The notes under the pieces: model-generated
The model's input: the letters and a program-made list of their open reading frames with translations, nothing else
Told to the model about the DNA's origin: nothing
Databases searched by the model: none
Assembly (NCBI RefSeq): GCF_007859865.1
Contig: NZ_SJPI01000002.1
Span: 124,001-188,000 of the forward strand
Length of the DNA stretch: 64,000 nucleotides
Origin: Rubripirellula amarantea
GTDB lineage: Bacteria > Planctomycetota > Planctomycetia > Pirellulales > Pirellulaceae
Reading direction: 5' to 3'
Shown: positions 1 through 10,436 of the stretch, one piece after another
Numbering within the stretch: the first letter of the stretch is position 1
How the letters are laid out: every line of letters starts with the position of its first letter
Translations under genes and position numbers: made by a program

Positions 1-3000
1 TGCCTTCGCGACTTGCAAGTCGAGTTGACCCCCAGCGGTCACGGCGAATCGGAACGTCAACTCGGGGACATCGGAAACCTTGGCTCCACCGGAATACACT
101 GCACGATCGTCGAAGAAAAATCCGTTCAGCAAATCGGCGGCCCGATTGGTTTCGGCGTACTGCCGAATCCCAGAGGTGTCGTAGCCAAACGCAAAGTCAA
201 TCGCCGTACTGAATTGTCCTCCGATAGCCAGACTGAAAACGGGGAAGACCGGAATCGAAACGCTGAAGTCGAACGAGGCTTCCAGTCGAGGTGCTTGGAA
301 TTTCAGCAAGTCGACATCGTTGCCAAACAGCAAGCCAATCGCCGAGGTCGGATCCTGAAGCAGCGGGATACTGAACTTACCCGGCGTCGTCATCAATTCG
401 CCACCTGATGTGTATTGAGGTGCTTCTTGCGGAATATTTCGCAAGTAGTCACGCATCTCTGCGACATCTTCACCGACGGTGTCTAAAAAATCATCGAAGT
501 TCGTTTGACCACCCATTGGCACTGGAACCAGCGCACCGAATTCATCGAGCGTCGTGTCAAAATTTCCAAGCGGCAAAATGATTGTCTCGGCGTTGGTCGG
601 GATGTCGATCAACGTGACAATGTTCTGGACCGCTTCGACGAACTGCCCTACTGATTCACCGCCCTGACCGAAAACTCCGATCAAGTCCGTGAATGTAGTT
701 GGACCAATCAAATCGCTAATGCCGGGAATTGGCGTCGTGAGCTTATCGAGCACCGGACGAATTGGGTCCAAGAAGTCGTTGACCGGACCGAGCACCGGAG
801 CAAGGACATTGCTCACGAACGAACCAAGATCGAGTCCAACGTTCGTTAGCGTCACACCGGGCGTCGTGAGAGAATCAAAAACACTTGCCAGTGATCCGGT
901 TGCGGGATCAAAATTCAAATGTAGGTCGGCAACCAACGACGGAATGCCATCGATCGAAGTATTGATCCCGGTGTGAATGCGCGTATGCAGGCTGCCCACA
1001 AACTCGCTGGTCACGGACACACTGTTGAGTGCCGTTCCGAGGCTGGACAAGGTGTAACGGCCAGCGGGAAAATCGAGTCCGAATCCACCGCGAATAGCGT
1101 TGATGGCTTCCGTGTTAGGATCGTCGGAGTCGATTCGAGCCGCTTGTCTTTGCGCAAGCGTCAGTTCAGCCGCGTCAATGGTCGCGATTTGAACTTGCAA
1201 CGGACCTAGGTTCGCTTCGCCAACGAGGTCATCGACGCCGGCATAGAAATCAACTGCAATCTCGGTACCGGTGCCGAACTCTAAGAAGGGGCCTTGGGTT
1301 CGATTAAAGCCCACGACCAAATCCAACCCGTAGCCGGCGCTGATCATCGCATCGCCATCGAGTTCCAAGCCAAGAACGCTTCCACCAACATCCAAGTCAA
1401 TCGGCGTCGACAAGCTCAAGCCGTCGCGGCCGATATTGATCGCGTAGGCAATCTCGTCGTCGGAGTCGATGGTGATGCCAACGTCGGCCAAAGTGATCGC
1501 GCCGTCGTTGTTAAGGTCACGCAATACTCCCAAGCCATTTCCGTTTTCCCCAGGACCGAGGGTATTGAACAGAATGCTTTGCCCTACCGTTGAAACGGCC
1601 TCTTCGAAGGTCGCACCACGAAGTTCATCCGCCAGCGGCGCGACGAAGGATTCAACGAAACTGACCGCATCGGCGAGACCTTCGCCAATAAGCGGCATCG
1701 GAATCCCAAGGACTTCGTCGCCCAGGTAATCATCAATCAAACCAAACAGGCCCTGCAAACCCTCCGCCAAAGCGATCAATCCGTCGCCCAAGGAAACGTT
1801 CGATACCGCACCTTGGACATCTGGCACCGCGATCACATTTGGCCGGGTTCCGGAATAATCCCCGATCGTGGTTCCGGGTGGTGAAAGCACCAAGAAATCG
1901 AACTCGGACAAGTCGTTCCAGCGAACTTGCAGCGGCTCGGTTTGACCTAGAAACGTAAGTGGCAAGTCCACACCGAGACTGGCGTTCGCAGGATTAAAGT
2001 CAAACTCAAAGTCGCTAGCCGTCAGTTCCGTTAAGCTCTTACGACCACCCTGCCACGTGCCTCGCGACTTGACGCCGATGGTTGCCGGTGTGTTGTCTTC
2101 AGTACTGCCATCGAAATTCAAACCGTCCTGATCGAGGACAATTCGCCCAGGACCCACTTCGACACCAATCGAAAGCACCGACGTTGTGAATGCAATGTCA
2201 TCGGCTGCGATGCGAGTGCCTGCCGTCAATCCGCTGGTGTCAAAGACTACGACGGCGTCATCGAAGGTGCCCAAGGCAATGTCATCAAGGTCCAAGCCTA
2301 AGTGAGCGCTTAATGTTGCGTCAGCGAACACGCTAACATTGCCGCTGGTCGAAAAGTCAACTAAGCCTTCAAGCTGGGACAAGTTCAGGTCTGCCAAGTC
2401 CAGATTGAACGAGGCCATGGTGTTGTTGGTGATGTTGAGGTCCAAGTCTGCTCGCAGAATGTGTTCGTCTAAATCGTACGTCAGCGAGAACTGCTCGGGC
2501 AGCAAACCGAGCAACGATTCGATCTCAACTTCCAAAGTATTAAGCGAAGCATTCGGATCGGTCGTGATCCGATCGACAAGGTCAGCAACATAGTCCACCG
2601 TATCGAGGACTTCGCCCAGCGATGTGTTGACCAGTGGCAGTTGACGGTCGAGCAAACCTTCGCCACTGATCCGTTCGACCAAGTCCACCACTTTGCGGAT
2701 CAGGTTCGTGATATCTTCAACCGACAACTGGCCAAACTGAATTAAGTTTTCAAAGTTAGCCGTGGTGAACGATAGGTTCTCTGGTTGCAGTCGCAGTGCG
2801 GGCTGCGAAGTAATGATGTTTTCCCAAACAAAATCAATTCGCGGAATCTCGTTTGGATTGGTTGGAATATCGTTCAGGCCCGCCAAGTCCACGACCAACT
2901 CTGTTCCGAACTGCAAGTCGGCGTCGATGTCGACGTCCAGGTACTCATGCGGATTGGTGATCGAGCGAGCCAAGTCCTTTAGCGTGAGATAGTCCTGGCC

Positions 3001-6000
3001 GGCTGGCGGACGAATGGTCACGTCGATCGTTGCGGATCCGTTTGCGTTCCCGTTTTGCAGTCCCGCCGATACCAATTCACCGATCCGAGCTTCGGCGTTC
3101 AAGTTCGTCGCACTGAACCCGATTCCGGCGTGAAAGACCGGTGGCTCGGTCAGCTTGATTCGAGTTCGGTCGGTCACATCCTTTTCCGCCAGGCTAAGCG
3201 TTGGTCCGACAATCTTCCCGCCGCCGCTTTGATCTATTCCCGCCAACCCGAGCGTCACACCGATCAATCCGGTGGTGGCGTCGCTCGGATCCGCAGTAAC
3301 ACTAAACGTTGCGTCACCGGTAGCTTGGGTCAAATCCGTCATCACGAACTGCAACCGCGTTTCACCAATCACGTTCTCGCTAGTGCGCAACGACGTCAGC
3401 AAAATAACCTCGCCCTCATCGTTTCGAACTGTGAACAATGACGCCAGTTCGGATAGCGACATCGAGGGCGCAATCTTCGCTCTCAATTCGCCACTCGTTC
3501 CGTCCCGAAGCGTGTAGTTGACGCCGTAGTTGACGGCCGTGGGCAGTAGTGCAGACAAACCTTTCGACTGCAGATACTCGCCCACCGTGGTCGACGGATC
3601 GAGGTTGCCAGCCAACGGGCTCACTAGCAGCGGCGCGCTCTTCACTTCGGCGTTACGGTCCAAATCGATCAGCGAATCAAACCAAGCATTCATCAACGGT
3701 TGACGTAGGTTGGCGTAGATCGTGAACGGTTCTTGGCGATAACCCACCGGAGTTAAGTCTGACATGATGAACCGGCCATTCTCGAACCGGGTCTGCAAAT
3801 GCTCTTCGATGCCATCGCCTCGGAACTGCATCTCGTCAAGCACGTCTTGAATGGTCGACGTCGCGGTGAACTGCGGAAGATTAATCGTCGTTGCAACACC
3901 GTTCCCGAAAAAGATAAAGACCTCATCGGAAAGCACCGACTCGTCGTTCTGCAATAACGGCGAATTCTCACCGACGATCGCGCCGAGCGTCGTGCCGCTC
4001 TGCCAATGCGTGGTCGATAGCGACGGAGAAAGCAGATGGTTAGGATTATCGAAATCGTGCAAGAATTGGCCGTCGAAATTGATGAAGTTCATCGCGCGGA
4101 AAAAGATTCCGCCTTCCGCATCAGCAAGCTCGAACTCATCGTCGCCCGTAGGAACGGTGAGGTCTTCAAGTAAGAGTTGGTCACCCACTAGCGACGCACG
4201 CAGCACTAAGTTTCCGTCGTCGTCGGTTAGCGAGAGTCGATCTAAAAGTTCACCCCAAGTGATCTCGTCCGTGATTTCGCCTGTGGATATCGGAAGTTCG
4301 TCTCCGTTTCGCAATTTCACAGTCGCGTTGCTGGTCATGTCCTCGCGGACCAGCAATTGACGACGCATCGTGTTCATCACTAGCGAATCGGTGTTAATGG
4401 GAGGCAGACCTTTTTCCGGCAGCGGCGACACCAGCGGACTACCAACCAACTTAGCCTCACCCCCAACGCCGCTCGAATAGACGGAACCGATTGGAACGAG
4501 GCTACCCAGCCAAGCCGGTCCAACTAAACCGAGATGTTCGATTTCCATGACGCCGGTCTCGTTGCCTAAATAGGTGACAACAATGCGTTCATCGACGACT
4601 TCGGCTCGAGTAAGCTGAACTCCATCGCGGCGAATAGTAAGTTGTTCCAGTAGATTGCCCAACGAATGCCAACGAGGCGCGCTAACGTATGCTCCGCCGC
4701 CAATATCATCACCGGGAAGTCGGATGATGAGGTTGCTTGATGCCTCTTCCAAAAACGGACTGTTGTCGCCTAAAAATTCCGATAATGGAGCGTCTGCACC
4801 AAATAGCAGCGGGCTTCGTGTGACTAGTCCGGCTTCGATGACATTGGGGTCACTCTCGACACTTCCCAGCCCGAGCGCAAAGAGTGGGCCGTCAAACGTG
4901 GATGCGCTTAGCGTACCGGTTCCACCTGAGTAATCGTGGAATGTGAAACCACTGCCGTTGAACTTCAACTCGGCCAGTGGATCGCCGTTCGCTTTGAAGA
5001 AGCGATTTTGGCGTACCACGTCGGCGATCGTCGAGAAGTCAGGAAAGCCAGAAAGCAGATCCAAGACCTGACCGTTCCGCAACGTTACTTGTGCTTGCTG
5101 TTCCAAGTTCGAATCCGCGCCCTCGCGACGCAGTAAATCACCCACGTTAGTCCATGTGGGAGTTTCCTGGGCGAGATCAACGTAGATGCTTGGCCGTTCC
5201 AACGGTTCGAGTTGTTGGCCTTCGAGTCCCGAGAGTGATCGTCCGATGATCCGCTGGTCCTGATCCGTATCTACCTGCCCAACTACACCATTGATTGGGT
5301 CACCGAACAAGATGCTGTAGATTCCGATGTTGGGACTGACGTCGGAAATGCTCATGGTGGCGACGGAGGGCAGCGGAACGTCACCGTTGGTCAAGCTTTG
5401 ATCGACCAACACGAGTCGATCACTGCGGTCATCGATATCGGCCGCTAGCACAATTTGGTTCTGATCAACATCATCGTTGACGAACAGCGTCCCGATGATT
5501 TCACCGATGGTCGTATCCGCATTCAGGATGCCCGACGACACGGTTACCACGTCACCGCTGGCCAGTTGGACCGATGCAATGGATTCTTGCCCAAGCAACG
5601 ATTCGTAGGCGGTGCCGGAAAGCAATCGGCCAAGCGTTGTTGTGCGATCAACGGGGGCTTGTTCGTCGTAAGGCAGGTCACGGAATATCTGATCCGCTAC
5701 CAATTCATGGGCCGACCCAGTCGTCGATGCGGTTCCAATGGGCACTAAGCCCCCGATCTCGCGAAGCAAGCCGAGCCCAGAGTCTTTCCACGAGATCGAA
5801 AATGGATTGTCGTCGACGGCAGTTGAGAGATCGCGAAACACCAATGTGCCTCGCCGTTGCTCAATCGCTAAGTTGTCAACGGCGGCGGCGATGTCATGGA
5901 GGTCGCCGATGGTGGCGCCTTCAAGAGAACCCAAGTTGATTTCCTGTTGAGTGCCATCGCGGAAACGAAAGACCAGCGTTTCTAGGGGCGCCGATGTGTC

Positions 6001-9000
6001 AACACTGCCGTCGACAAAGTTACTAAGCGGAACGTCGTTGTCGCCAAGGCTGTATCCATACGACAGTGGTTGGCTACGTAGTTGTCCATCAAAGTCGCGA
6101 TCGGTATCCAACAAGCTTGAAAAAAGCGGCTGACGTTCGGTTTGGTACAGCGTGGTTTCACTTGGTGACTGAAGCTGGTAACCGAGATCCTGCAGAATGC
6201 CAAGGGTCAAAGGCGTGAACGATGACGGTTGTCGGTTTGAAGCGTCCAGTTCCGGCAACAATGTTTCACCGGTTCCCGCGTAAGCATTGGCGTCGACATG
6301 GATAAGCGAAGCAGATGCATCAAAGCCAGCGGGGTTGTGAATTGAAATGCGGTCTTCGGATAGTGGATTTGCGGCACGAGCATAGGCTCCCGAAAACTCG
6401 ATCGCGTCGCCTTGTGAAATCAAGCTTTGGCGTTGAGCATCGTTCAGGTCGTTTAGAGACTCGTCCGAACCACTGGGTTGAAGCAACCAATCGTAAGCAA
6501 ATGGTCGATCAGGAAATCGCAAATTACCTTGCGCCTCGATTCCCGAAATCACACCGAGTCCATGAAGAACCTCATGCAGCAGCACGCTGAAGTATCGATC
6601 GCCGCTTACGGTCTCGCTACCATCAATGCTGTAGTCATAATCGGATAACGAAACATCGGTGTTCAAATACACTTCAATGTCCGCAAGGGTGCGTGTTCGG
6701 TCGATCAGGTCCAATTGTTTGGCAAGGACCGGCGGGTAAACCGTTTGCGAAACATTCGCGTCGACCGGGTAGTGGTCTTCGGGTCGGGCCGCCGCAAGAA
6801 GATCTGCATTGGCGGTGAGTTCGGGAACAGCGGAGCCAGGATTTGGGTTGCCGGTTTCGCCTATGAACTTGAAATGCTGAAGTGAAATCCGCCATGTCTC
6901 ACCCGGGTACGAGGCCGCGAAAGTGGACTCGAGATAAGACTCAAGGCGTTCCAAGAACCATTGACGCACATCACCCACGGTTTGTTGGTTTGCTGGTATC
7001 TCGGGGCTGCGTAATTCCGGTGGAAAGATCGCGGTATCAAAAAAGCCGTAAGCTCCGCTGTCGAATAGCGTGATCTCGACGTCAACCGAACCGAAGTCTT
7101 GCGTCGGTGCCGACGTGTAGTCGCGGATCACAAAACGATTGCCTTCGTCAAAGCCGACGATGTCTGATCCATCGACTTCGTTGGCGGCAAAGCCGTAGGG
7201 AACCAATTCAAGTTCCATCACCAATTCGCCATCGCGTACCACTCGTCCTCGCTGAAGCCAGTCGCCCAACGTGGTGTGGGATTCGATGATTCCCATGTTG
7301 GCCGAAACGACGGATCCATCTTTGAGTTGAACTTGCAAGACCTGCTCGGTGCCAGCAAGGTGCGCTAGCCCTAAGCGTTCGAGCAGATCGATCACGGGCG
7401 TCCACAAGCGAGCGTTTTCCCCTGAGTTTTGCGCAAGGTCGCTCAATTCGATCGTATCTTTGGTGACATCAACGACCTCGCTAGCCTTGGCATTGTTGGA
7501 AAGGTCGATCTGCAACTGCAATCCGAAAGAAAGGTCTCGCGTTACTTCAAGTCGATTGTCATCAAGCGAATCGCCGGGCGTAGCCTGAATGGACCCGATC
7601 GGCGAATCACTGGCTCCGGCAATCAATGACAGGTTCGCCTGACTAACGATAGGGTCGGCAGCGCGAAAAAAGTCAAGCGACAAAGTCAGTAGTTGCGATT
7701 GTGGGTCATACGAAAACGCATCGCCTTGATTCGAATCGCTGACACCCGGAATAAGATCGATCATCTCTTGGATCGAATTGAAAGCCGGCAAGCCGTTGCC
7801 GTCCTTTAAGAACTGCAGCACCCCGCCGCTAAAGCCTTCCGCTAGTCCGAAAGCTTGGCCGAGCGTTAGATCCTCACTCAGCGGTAAAGGAAAGTTTAGC
7901 AAATCACCTTCTTGCCATGCCCCGAAAACACTGCCGAGCTGGTCGAGCGACGACAGGATGCTCGATGAATCGATCGTGTGAAAACCCAACAGCGATTCAG
8001 CGGTGTAATCAGCGTCGTTGGGAATTTCTAGGTTGACCTCAGGAAAGACCAGATCCAGCGGATTGGAATCCATCAACACAAAAGTCGGCAGCAAGCCGTC
8101 GGTTTCAAAACCAGCTAGGTCGAAGTCGAAGGGCAACCGAACATTCAATCCATCGCCGATGATCTCGAAATCTACGTCGTCAAGCAGCGATCCAAGAGAC
8201 AGCTCTTGCAGCGATTCCAAGGACACCGTTCCTCCGAGCAAGCTGCTGGTTTGAATTCGAAGTCCCAGATCCAAATCGAATGAGCCACCTGTTACACCAC
8301 CGGAAAGGAAACCCACGTTTGCAGCGAAGTCGATCGGAATACTTGCGGCTCGAGAAAGGTTGAGCTGCAGGTCGGGAATCGCGATCGAAAAGTTATCGGC
8401 CTCATCTCGAATGACATCGAAGTCGAAGTTTTCGAGCGACAGGTCAAATGGCAAGTCGAGCGATAGGGCGTCGCCCGGAATGGTGGAAAGCAAACTATCA
8501 CCGGCTGAGGTGATTGGGTCCAACAGGGCAGCAAGCGAACTTTCAAATTGCCTTTGCGGATCAAAGTTCAACTTCACGCCAATTTGGCCATTGGCCAGAT
8601 TGGTTGCTGGACTCAAAAAATCAAACTGGGCGATCAACTGAGCCGCCGACGCGGTGGGGTTGGAATCTAAGTAGTCTTCAAGCGGTTCGACCACTTCATT
8701 TTCGAATCGATCAGCGAGCTGAAACAACGATTGGATCGACTCCGTGTCGATGACGGTCGCACCGGCAATCGAATCGGGAATCAACGATCCAAGATAGGGT
8801 ATCTCAGCGGCAAACGCTGGTGCGCTGTTCACCGCACTGATCACGCGTGAAATTTCGGCGACCGCATCGCGCAAGCCGTTGGCGAAGGAGGCCGCTGCAT
8901 CGGTCGCGGCGGCGCCGAAACGCTCCGCTTGATCAACAACGTCTTCACCTTCGGCAAGAGTTTGGATGGTCAAGCCAGACGCTTGACTTTGCACCGAAAC

Positions 9001-9174
9001 GTCTGCCTGCAGCATTGTGATGTCGCCGGCGAGCATTTGACGCGGCTCGAGCAATTCGGCAAACGCTCTACGTCGCAACCCAGACGCGGACTTCGCAAAG
9101 CAAGTGCGGTCGTTCTCTTGTTTGATGCGGGATAGATAGCGGTGGCTACGAGACCGAAGAGGAATGGTCGTCAT
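1..9174 (-). CDS. Giant LEPR-motif surface protein with embedded metzincin-like metalloprotease segment (3' end outside window)
   Basis: Reading on the minus strand from ATG 9174, I found no stop in the stretches I translated down to base 1, so at least 3058 residues are encoded and the C-terminus is missing. The basic N-terminus leads into the planctomycete motif LEPRQMLAGD (about residues 41-50). Most of the protein is beta-rich modules with recurring short patterns (for example 'TTxGExL', 'LDLADLNL'). At residues 867-874 there is HEVLHGLG, preceded by an N-terminal flank (LADIEVYLN..) and followed by IHVDANAY (His959) and TLGILQDLGY. That order resembles HExxHGLG-type metzincin-like peptidases, in which His867, Glu868 and His871 would be zinc ligands and base; the classical third ligand at +10 is Ser, so His959 may serve. 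Near residue 2550 an EF-hand-like loop (DLNNDGAITLADVG) is visible. Probably a secreted or surface structural protein with possible proteolytic activity; substrate unknown. Confidence 0.85.
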   Translation of the reverse strand, partial: MTTIPLRSRSHRYLSRIKQENDRTCFAKSASGLRRRAFAELLEPRQMLAGDITMLQADVSVQSQASGLTIQTLAEGEDVVDQAERFGAAATDAAASFANGLRDAVAEISRVISAVNSAPAFAAEIPYLGSLIPDSIAGATVIDTESIQSLFQLADRFENEVVEPLEDYLDSNPTASAAQLIAQFDFLSPATNLANGQIGVKLNFDPQRQFESSLAALLDPITSAGDSLLSTIPGDALSLDLPFDLSLENFDFDVIRDEADNFSIAIPDLQLNLSRAASIPIDFAANVGFLSGGVTGGSFDLDLGLRIQTSSLLGGTVSLESLQELSLGSLLDDVDFEIIGDGLNVRLPFDFDLAGFETDGLLPTFVLMDSNPLDLVFPEVNLEIPNDADYTAESLLGFHTIDSSSILSSLDQLGSVFGAWQEGDLLNFPLPLSEDLTLGQAFGLAEGFSGGVLQFLKDGNGLPAFNSIQEMIDLIPGVSDSNQGDAFSYDPQSQLLTLSLDFFRAADPIVSQANLSLIAGASDSPIGSIQATPGDSLDDNRLEVTRDLSFGLQLQIDLSNNAKASEVVDVTKDTIELSDLAQNSGENARLWTPVIDLLERLGLAHLAGTEQVLQVQLKDGSVVSANMGIIESHTTLGDWLQRGRVVRDGELVMELELVPYGFAANEVDGSDIVGFDEGNRFVIRDYTSAPTQDFGSVDVEITLFDSGAYGFFDTAIFPPELRSPEIPANQQTVGDVRQWFLERLESYLESTFAASYPGETWRISLQHFKFIGETGNPNPGSAVPELTANADLLAAARPEDHYPVDANVSQTVYPPVLAKQLDLIDRTRTLADIEVYLNTDVSLSDYDYSIDGSETVSGDRYFSVLLHEVLHGLGVISGIEAQGNLRFPDRPFAYDWLLQPSGSDESLNDLNDAQRQSLISQGDAIEFSGAYARAANPLSEDRISIHNPAGFDASASLIHVDANAYAGTGETLLPELDASNRQPSSFTPLTLGILQDLGYQLQSPSETTLYQTERQPLFSSLLDTDRDFDGQLRSQPLSYGYSLGDNDVPLSNFVDGSVDTSAPLETLVFRFRDGTQQEINLGSLEGATIGDLHDIAAAVDNLAIEQRRGTLVFRDLSTAVDDNPFSISWKDSGLGLLREIGGLVPIGTASTTGSAHELVADQIFRDLPYDEQAPVDRTTTLGRLLSGTAYESLLGQESIASVQLASGDVVTVSSGILNADTTIGEIIGTLFVNDDVDQNQIVLAADIDDRSDRLVLVDQSLTNGDVPLPSVATMSISDVSPNIGIYSILFGDPINGVVGQVDTDQDQRIIGRSLSGLEGQQLEPLERPSIYVDLAQETPTWTNVGDLLRREGADSNLEQQAQVTLRNGQVLDLLSGFPDFSTIADVVRQNRFFKANGDPLAELKFNGSGFTFHDYSGGTGTLSASTFDGPLFALGLGSVESDPNVIEAGLVTRSPLLFGADAPLSEFLGDNSPFLEEASSNLIIRLPGDDIGGGAYVSAPRWHSLGNLLEQLTIRRDGVQLTRAEVVDERIVVTYLGNETGVMEIEHLGLVGPAWLGSLVPIGSVYSSGVGGEAKLVGSPLVSPLPEKGLPPINTDSLVMNTMRRQLLVREDMTSNATVKLRNGDELPISTGEITDEITWGELLDRLSLTDDDGNLVLRASLVGDQLLLEDLTVPTGDDEFELADAEGGIFFRAMNFINFDGQFLHDFDNPNHLLSPSLSTTHWQSGTTLGAIVGENSPLLQNDESVLSDEVFIFFGNGVATTINLPQFTATSTIQDVLDEMQFRGDGIEEHLQTRFENGRFIMSDLTPVGYRQEPFTIYANLRQPLMNAWFDSLIDLDRNAEVKSAPLLVSPLAGNLDPSTTVGEYLQSKGLSALLPTAVNYGVNYTLRDGTSGELRAKIAPSMSLSELASLFTVRNDEGEVILLTSLRTSENVIGETRLQFVMTDLTQATGDATFSVTADPSDATTGLIGVTLGLAGIDQSGGGKIVGPTLSLAEKDVTDRTRIKLTEPPVFHAGIGFSATNLNAEARIGELVSAGLQNGNANGSATIDVTIRPPAGQDYLTLKDLARSITNPHEYLDVDIDADLQFGTELVVDLAGLNDIPTNPNEIPRIDFVWENIITSQPALRLQPENLSFTTANFENLIQFGQLSVEDITNLIRKVVDLVERISGEGLLDRQLPLVNTSLGEVLDTVDYVADLVDRITTDPNASLNTLEVEIESLLGLLPEQFSLTYDLDEHILRADLDLNITNNTMASFNLDLADLNLSQLEGLVDFSTSGNVSVFADATLSAHLGLDLDDIALGTFDDAVVVFDTSGLTAGTRIAADDIAFTTSVLSIGVEVGPGRIVLDQDGLNFDGSTEDNTPATIGVKSRGTWQGGRKSLTELTASDFEFDFNPANASLGVDLPLTFLGQTEPLQVRWNDLSEFDFLVLSPPGTTIGDYSGTRPNVIAVPDVQGAVSNVSLGDGLIALAEGLQGLFGLIDDYLGDEVLGIPMPLIGEGLADAVSFVESFVAPLADELRGATFEEAVSTVGQSILFNTLGPGENGNGLGVLRDLNNDGAITLADVGITIDSDDEIAYAINIGRDGLSLSTPIDLDVGGSVLGLELDGDAMISAGYGLDLVVGFNRTQGPFLEFGTGTEIAVDFYAGVDDLVGEANLGPLQVQIATIDAAELTLAQRQAARIDSDDPNTEAINAIRGGFGLDFPAGRYTLSSLGTALNSVSVTSEFVGSLHTRIHTGINTSIDGIPSLVADLHLNFDPATGSLASVFDSLTTPGVTLTNVGLDLGSFVSNVLAPVLGPVNDFLDPIRPVLDKLTTPIPGISDLIGPTTFTDLIGVFGQGGESVGQFVEAVQNIVTLIDIPTNAETIILPLGNFDTTLDEFGALVPVPMGGQTNFDDFLDTVGEDVAEMRDYLRNIPQEAPQYTSGGELMTTPGKFSIPLLQDPTSAIGLLFGNDVDLLKFQAPRLEASFDFSVSIPVFPVFSLAIGGQFSTAIDFAFGYDTSGIRQYAETNRAADLLNGFFFDDRAVYSGGAKVSDVPELTFRFAVTAGGQLDLQVAKA

Positions 9175-9775
9175 GGCAGGACCTGTTGCGTGCGAACTCG
9201 AAATCGAGCTGCAATGACAACGAAAGCAAGACTCGAGAACGCAGATGGGGCGGCATAGTGAGCGGGTAAATTCTGCGTCTCCTTCGGTCGAGGGAGAGCA
9301 CTGTCCCTACCTTAAGTCATCACACCGCTCCCCTCAACGAAACTCTCGGTGGATAAAGGGTTTATCGCTGATTGAATGCGACCATTGGAAACGCACTGCG
9401 CTGAAAATGGGGTACGCATGGGCATGTGCATGCATGTGCAGTACAGACGCATGCGTTCAGAGAGCAGATCGGGAACTCGATTGAGTCACCAAGTTGCGCA
9501 TCGACAATGAATCTCGATCCTCACTGGCGTAAGAAACGGTCCGTCGAGCGCTGATAGCTGGCAAGCGTTAAGCACCAACGCGCCCTATAGAATTGTCACA
9601 AAGACGGGCTGGGCAGCTCGTTGTGTTTACACGACCACCGAACCAAAGCGATTAGGTTGTGATCGCCGCGAGAGCAGGCTTCCAATCAATAGCTTGCGAA
9701 CGTTAGCTCCCGAACGTTTGCTTGCGAACGTTAGCTCCCGAGCGTTTGCTTCCGAGCGATGGCGAAGCGGCAGCT
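9175..9775. other. 600-bp intergenic region upstream of the giant gene
   Basis: No credible gene is seen; the short reading frames have no recognisable protein character. It must hold the promoter and leader of the giant gene starting at 9174. Its right end carries a 28-bp tandem repeat (9692-9758). A GCATG-rich stretch lies at about 9415-9455. I could not identify a convincing terminator for the response-regulator gene. Confidence 0.6.
9692..9758. repeat. 28-bp tandem repeat, about 2.4 copies
   Basis: Units at 9692-9719 and 9720-9747 differ at one base, and a partial third unit follows from 9748. Each unit contains two AACGTT- or AGCGTT-centred half-palindromes. It lies about 20 bp beyond the stop of the response-regulator gene. 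Function unknown; it may simply be a microsatellite-like expansion. Confidence 0.85.
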
Positions 9776-10192
9776 TTACTTCAGCTTGGGCAGTTCCGCG
9801 CCCTGGCTGTATGATTTCAGAACGCCAATCAAGTGTGATAGTTGAGGCTTGGTAAAGTAGCCGGCAACGTTTTTCTCGTACGCTCGCTCGACGTCACGAG
9901 CATGAGACGACGTGGTCAGGACGAAGACCGTGGTGGACCGGAGCGTGTCATCATTGCGAAGCCGTTCCAGAAACTCGTGCCCATTGACCCCAGGCATGTT
10001 CAGGTCGAGAAACACAATCAGAGGATGCTCTTTAGCGATCGACAACTCATTGTGAAGCATCGACAGAGCGGACTTTCCGTCAACGGCCCGCTCGAGCCGA
10101 ACCGGAACGTCGCTCTTCTTGAATGCCCGATTCACCATTTCAGCGTCGAGGTCATCATCTTCGACTAGGAGTACTGTGAACATGTTAGGCAC
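9776..10192 (-). CDS. Single-domain response regulator (CheY/Rcp1-like)
   Basis: The 138-residue protein is one receiver domain with no output domain. The acidic pocket is EDDD at residues 11-14, the phospho-acceptor is Asp63 in FLDLNMPG, the conserved Thr is at 93-94 (VLTTSS), and Lys115 lies in YFTKP. Rcp1-type stand-alone regulators of this shape usually receive phosphate from a cognate histidine kinase and act by protein-protein contact. The kinase gene directly upstream on the same strand (10437-12455, 244 bp away) is the obvious partner. Output is unknown: with no DNA-binding domain it cannot act directly as a transcription factor. Confidence 0.93.
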   Translation of the reverse strand: MPNMFTVLLVEDDDLDAEMVNRAFKKSDVPVRLERAVDGKSALSMLHNELSIAKEHPLIVFLDLNMPGVNGHEFLERLRNDDTLRSTTVFVLTTSSHARDVERAYEKNVAGYFTKPQLSHLIGVLKSYSQGAELPKLK

Positions 10193-10436
10193 TTGAATGC
10201 TCGCTTGAAGATTGCTGGATCAACCACTTAAACCTATCGTTTTATCGGCCAACCAACAACGAAGCGGTATCATAAAACTTCGCAATTATCCAATGAAAGT
10301 CGATCATTTTGCCGTTTAATGCCGTTTAACGGCTATTGGTGCCGTGGATGGAGCGGCCATTTGCCGGAAACCGCAGTTTGAAAACTCAGGGGAAGTCTCT
10401 AGTTCATGGCTGCGTAAATAGCGCGGATCTATCGTT

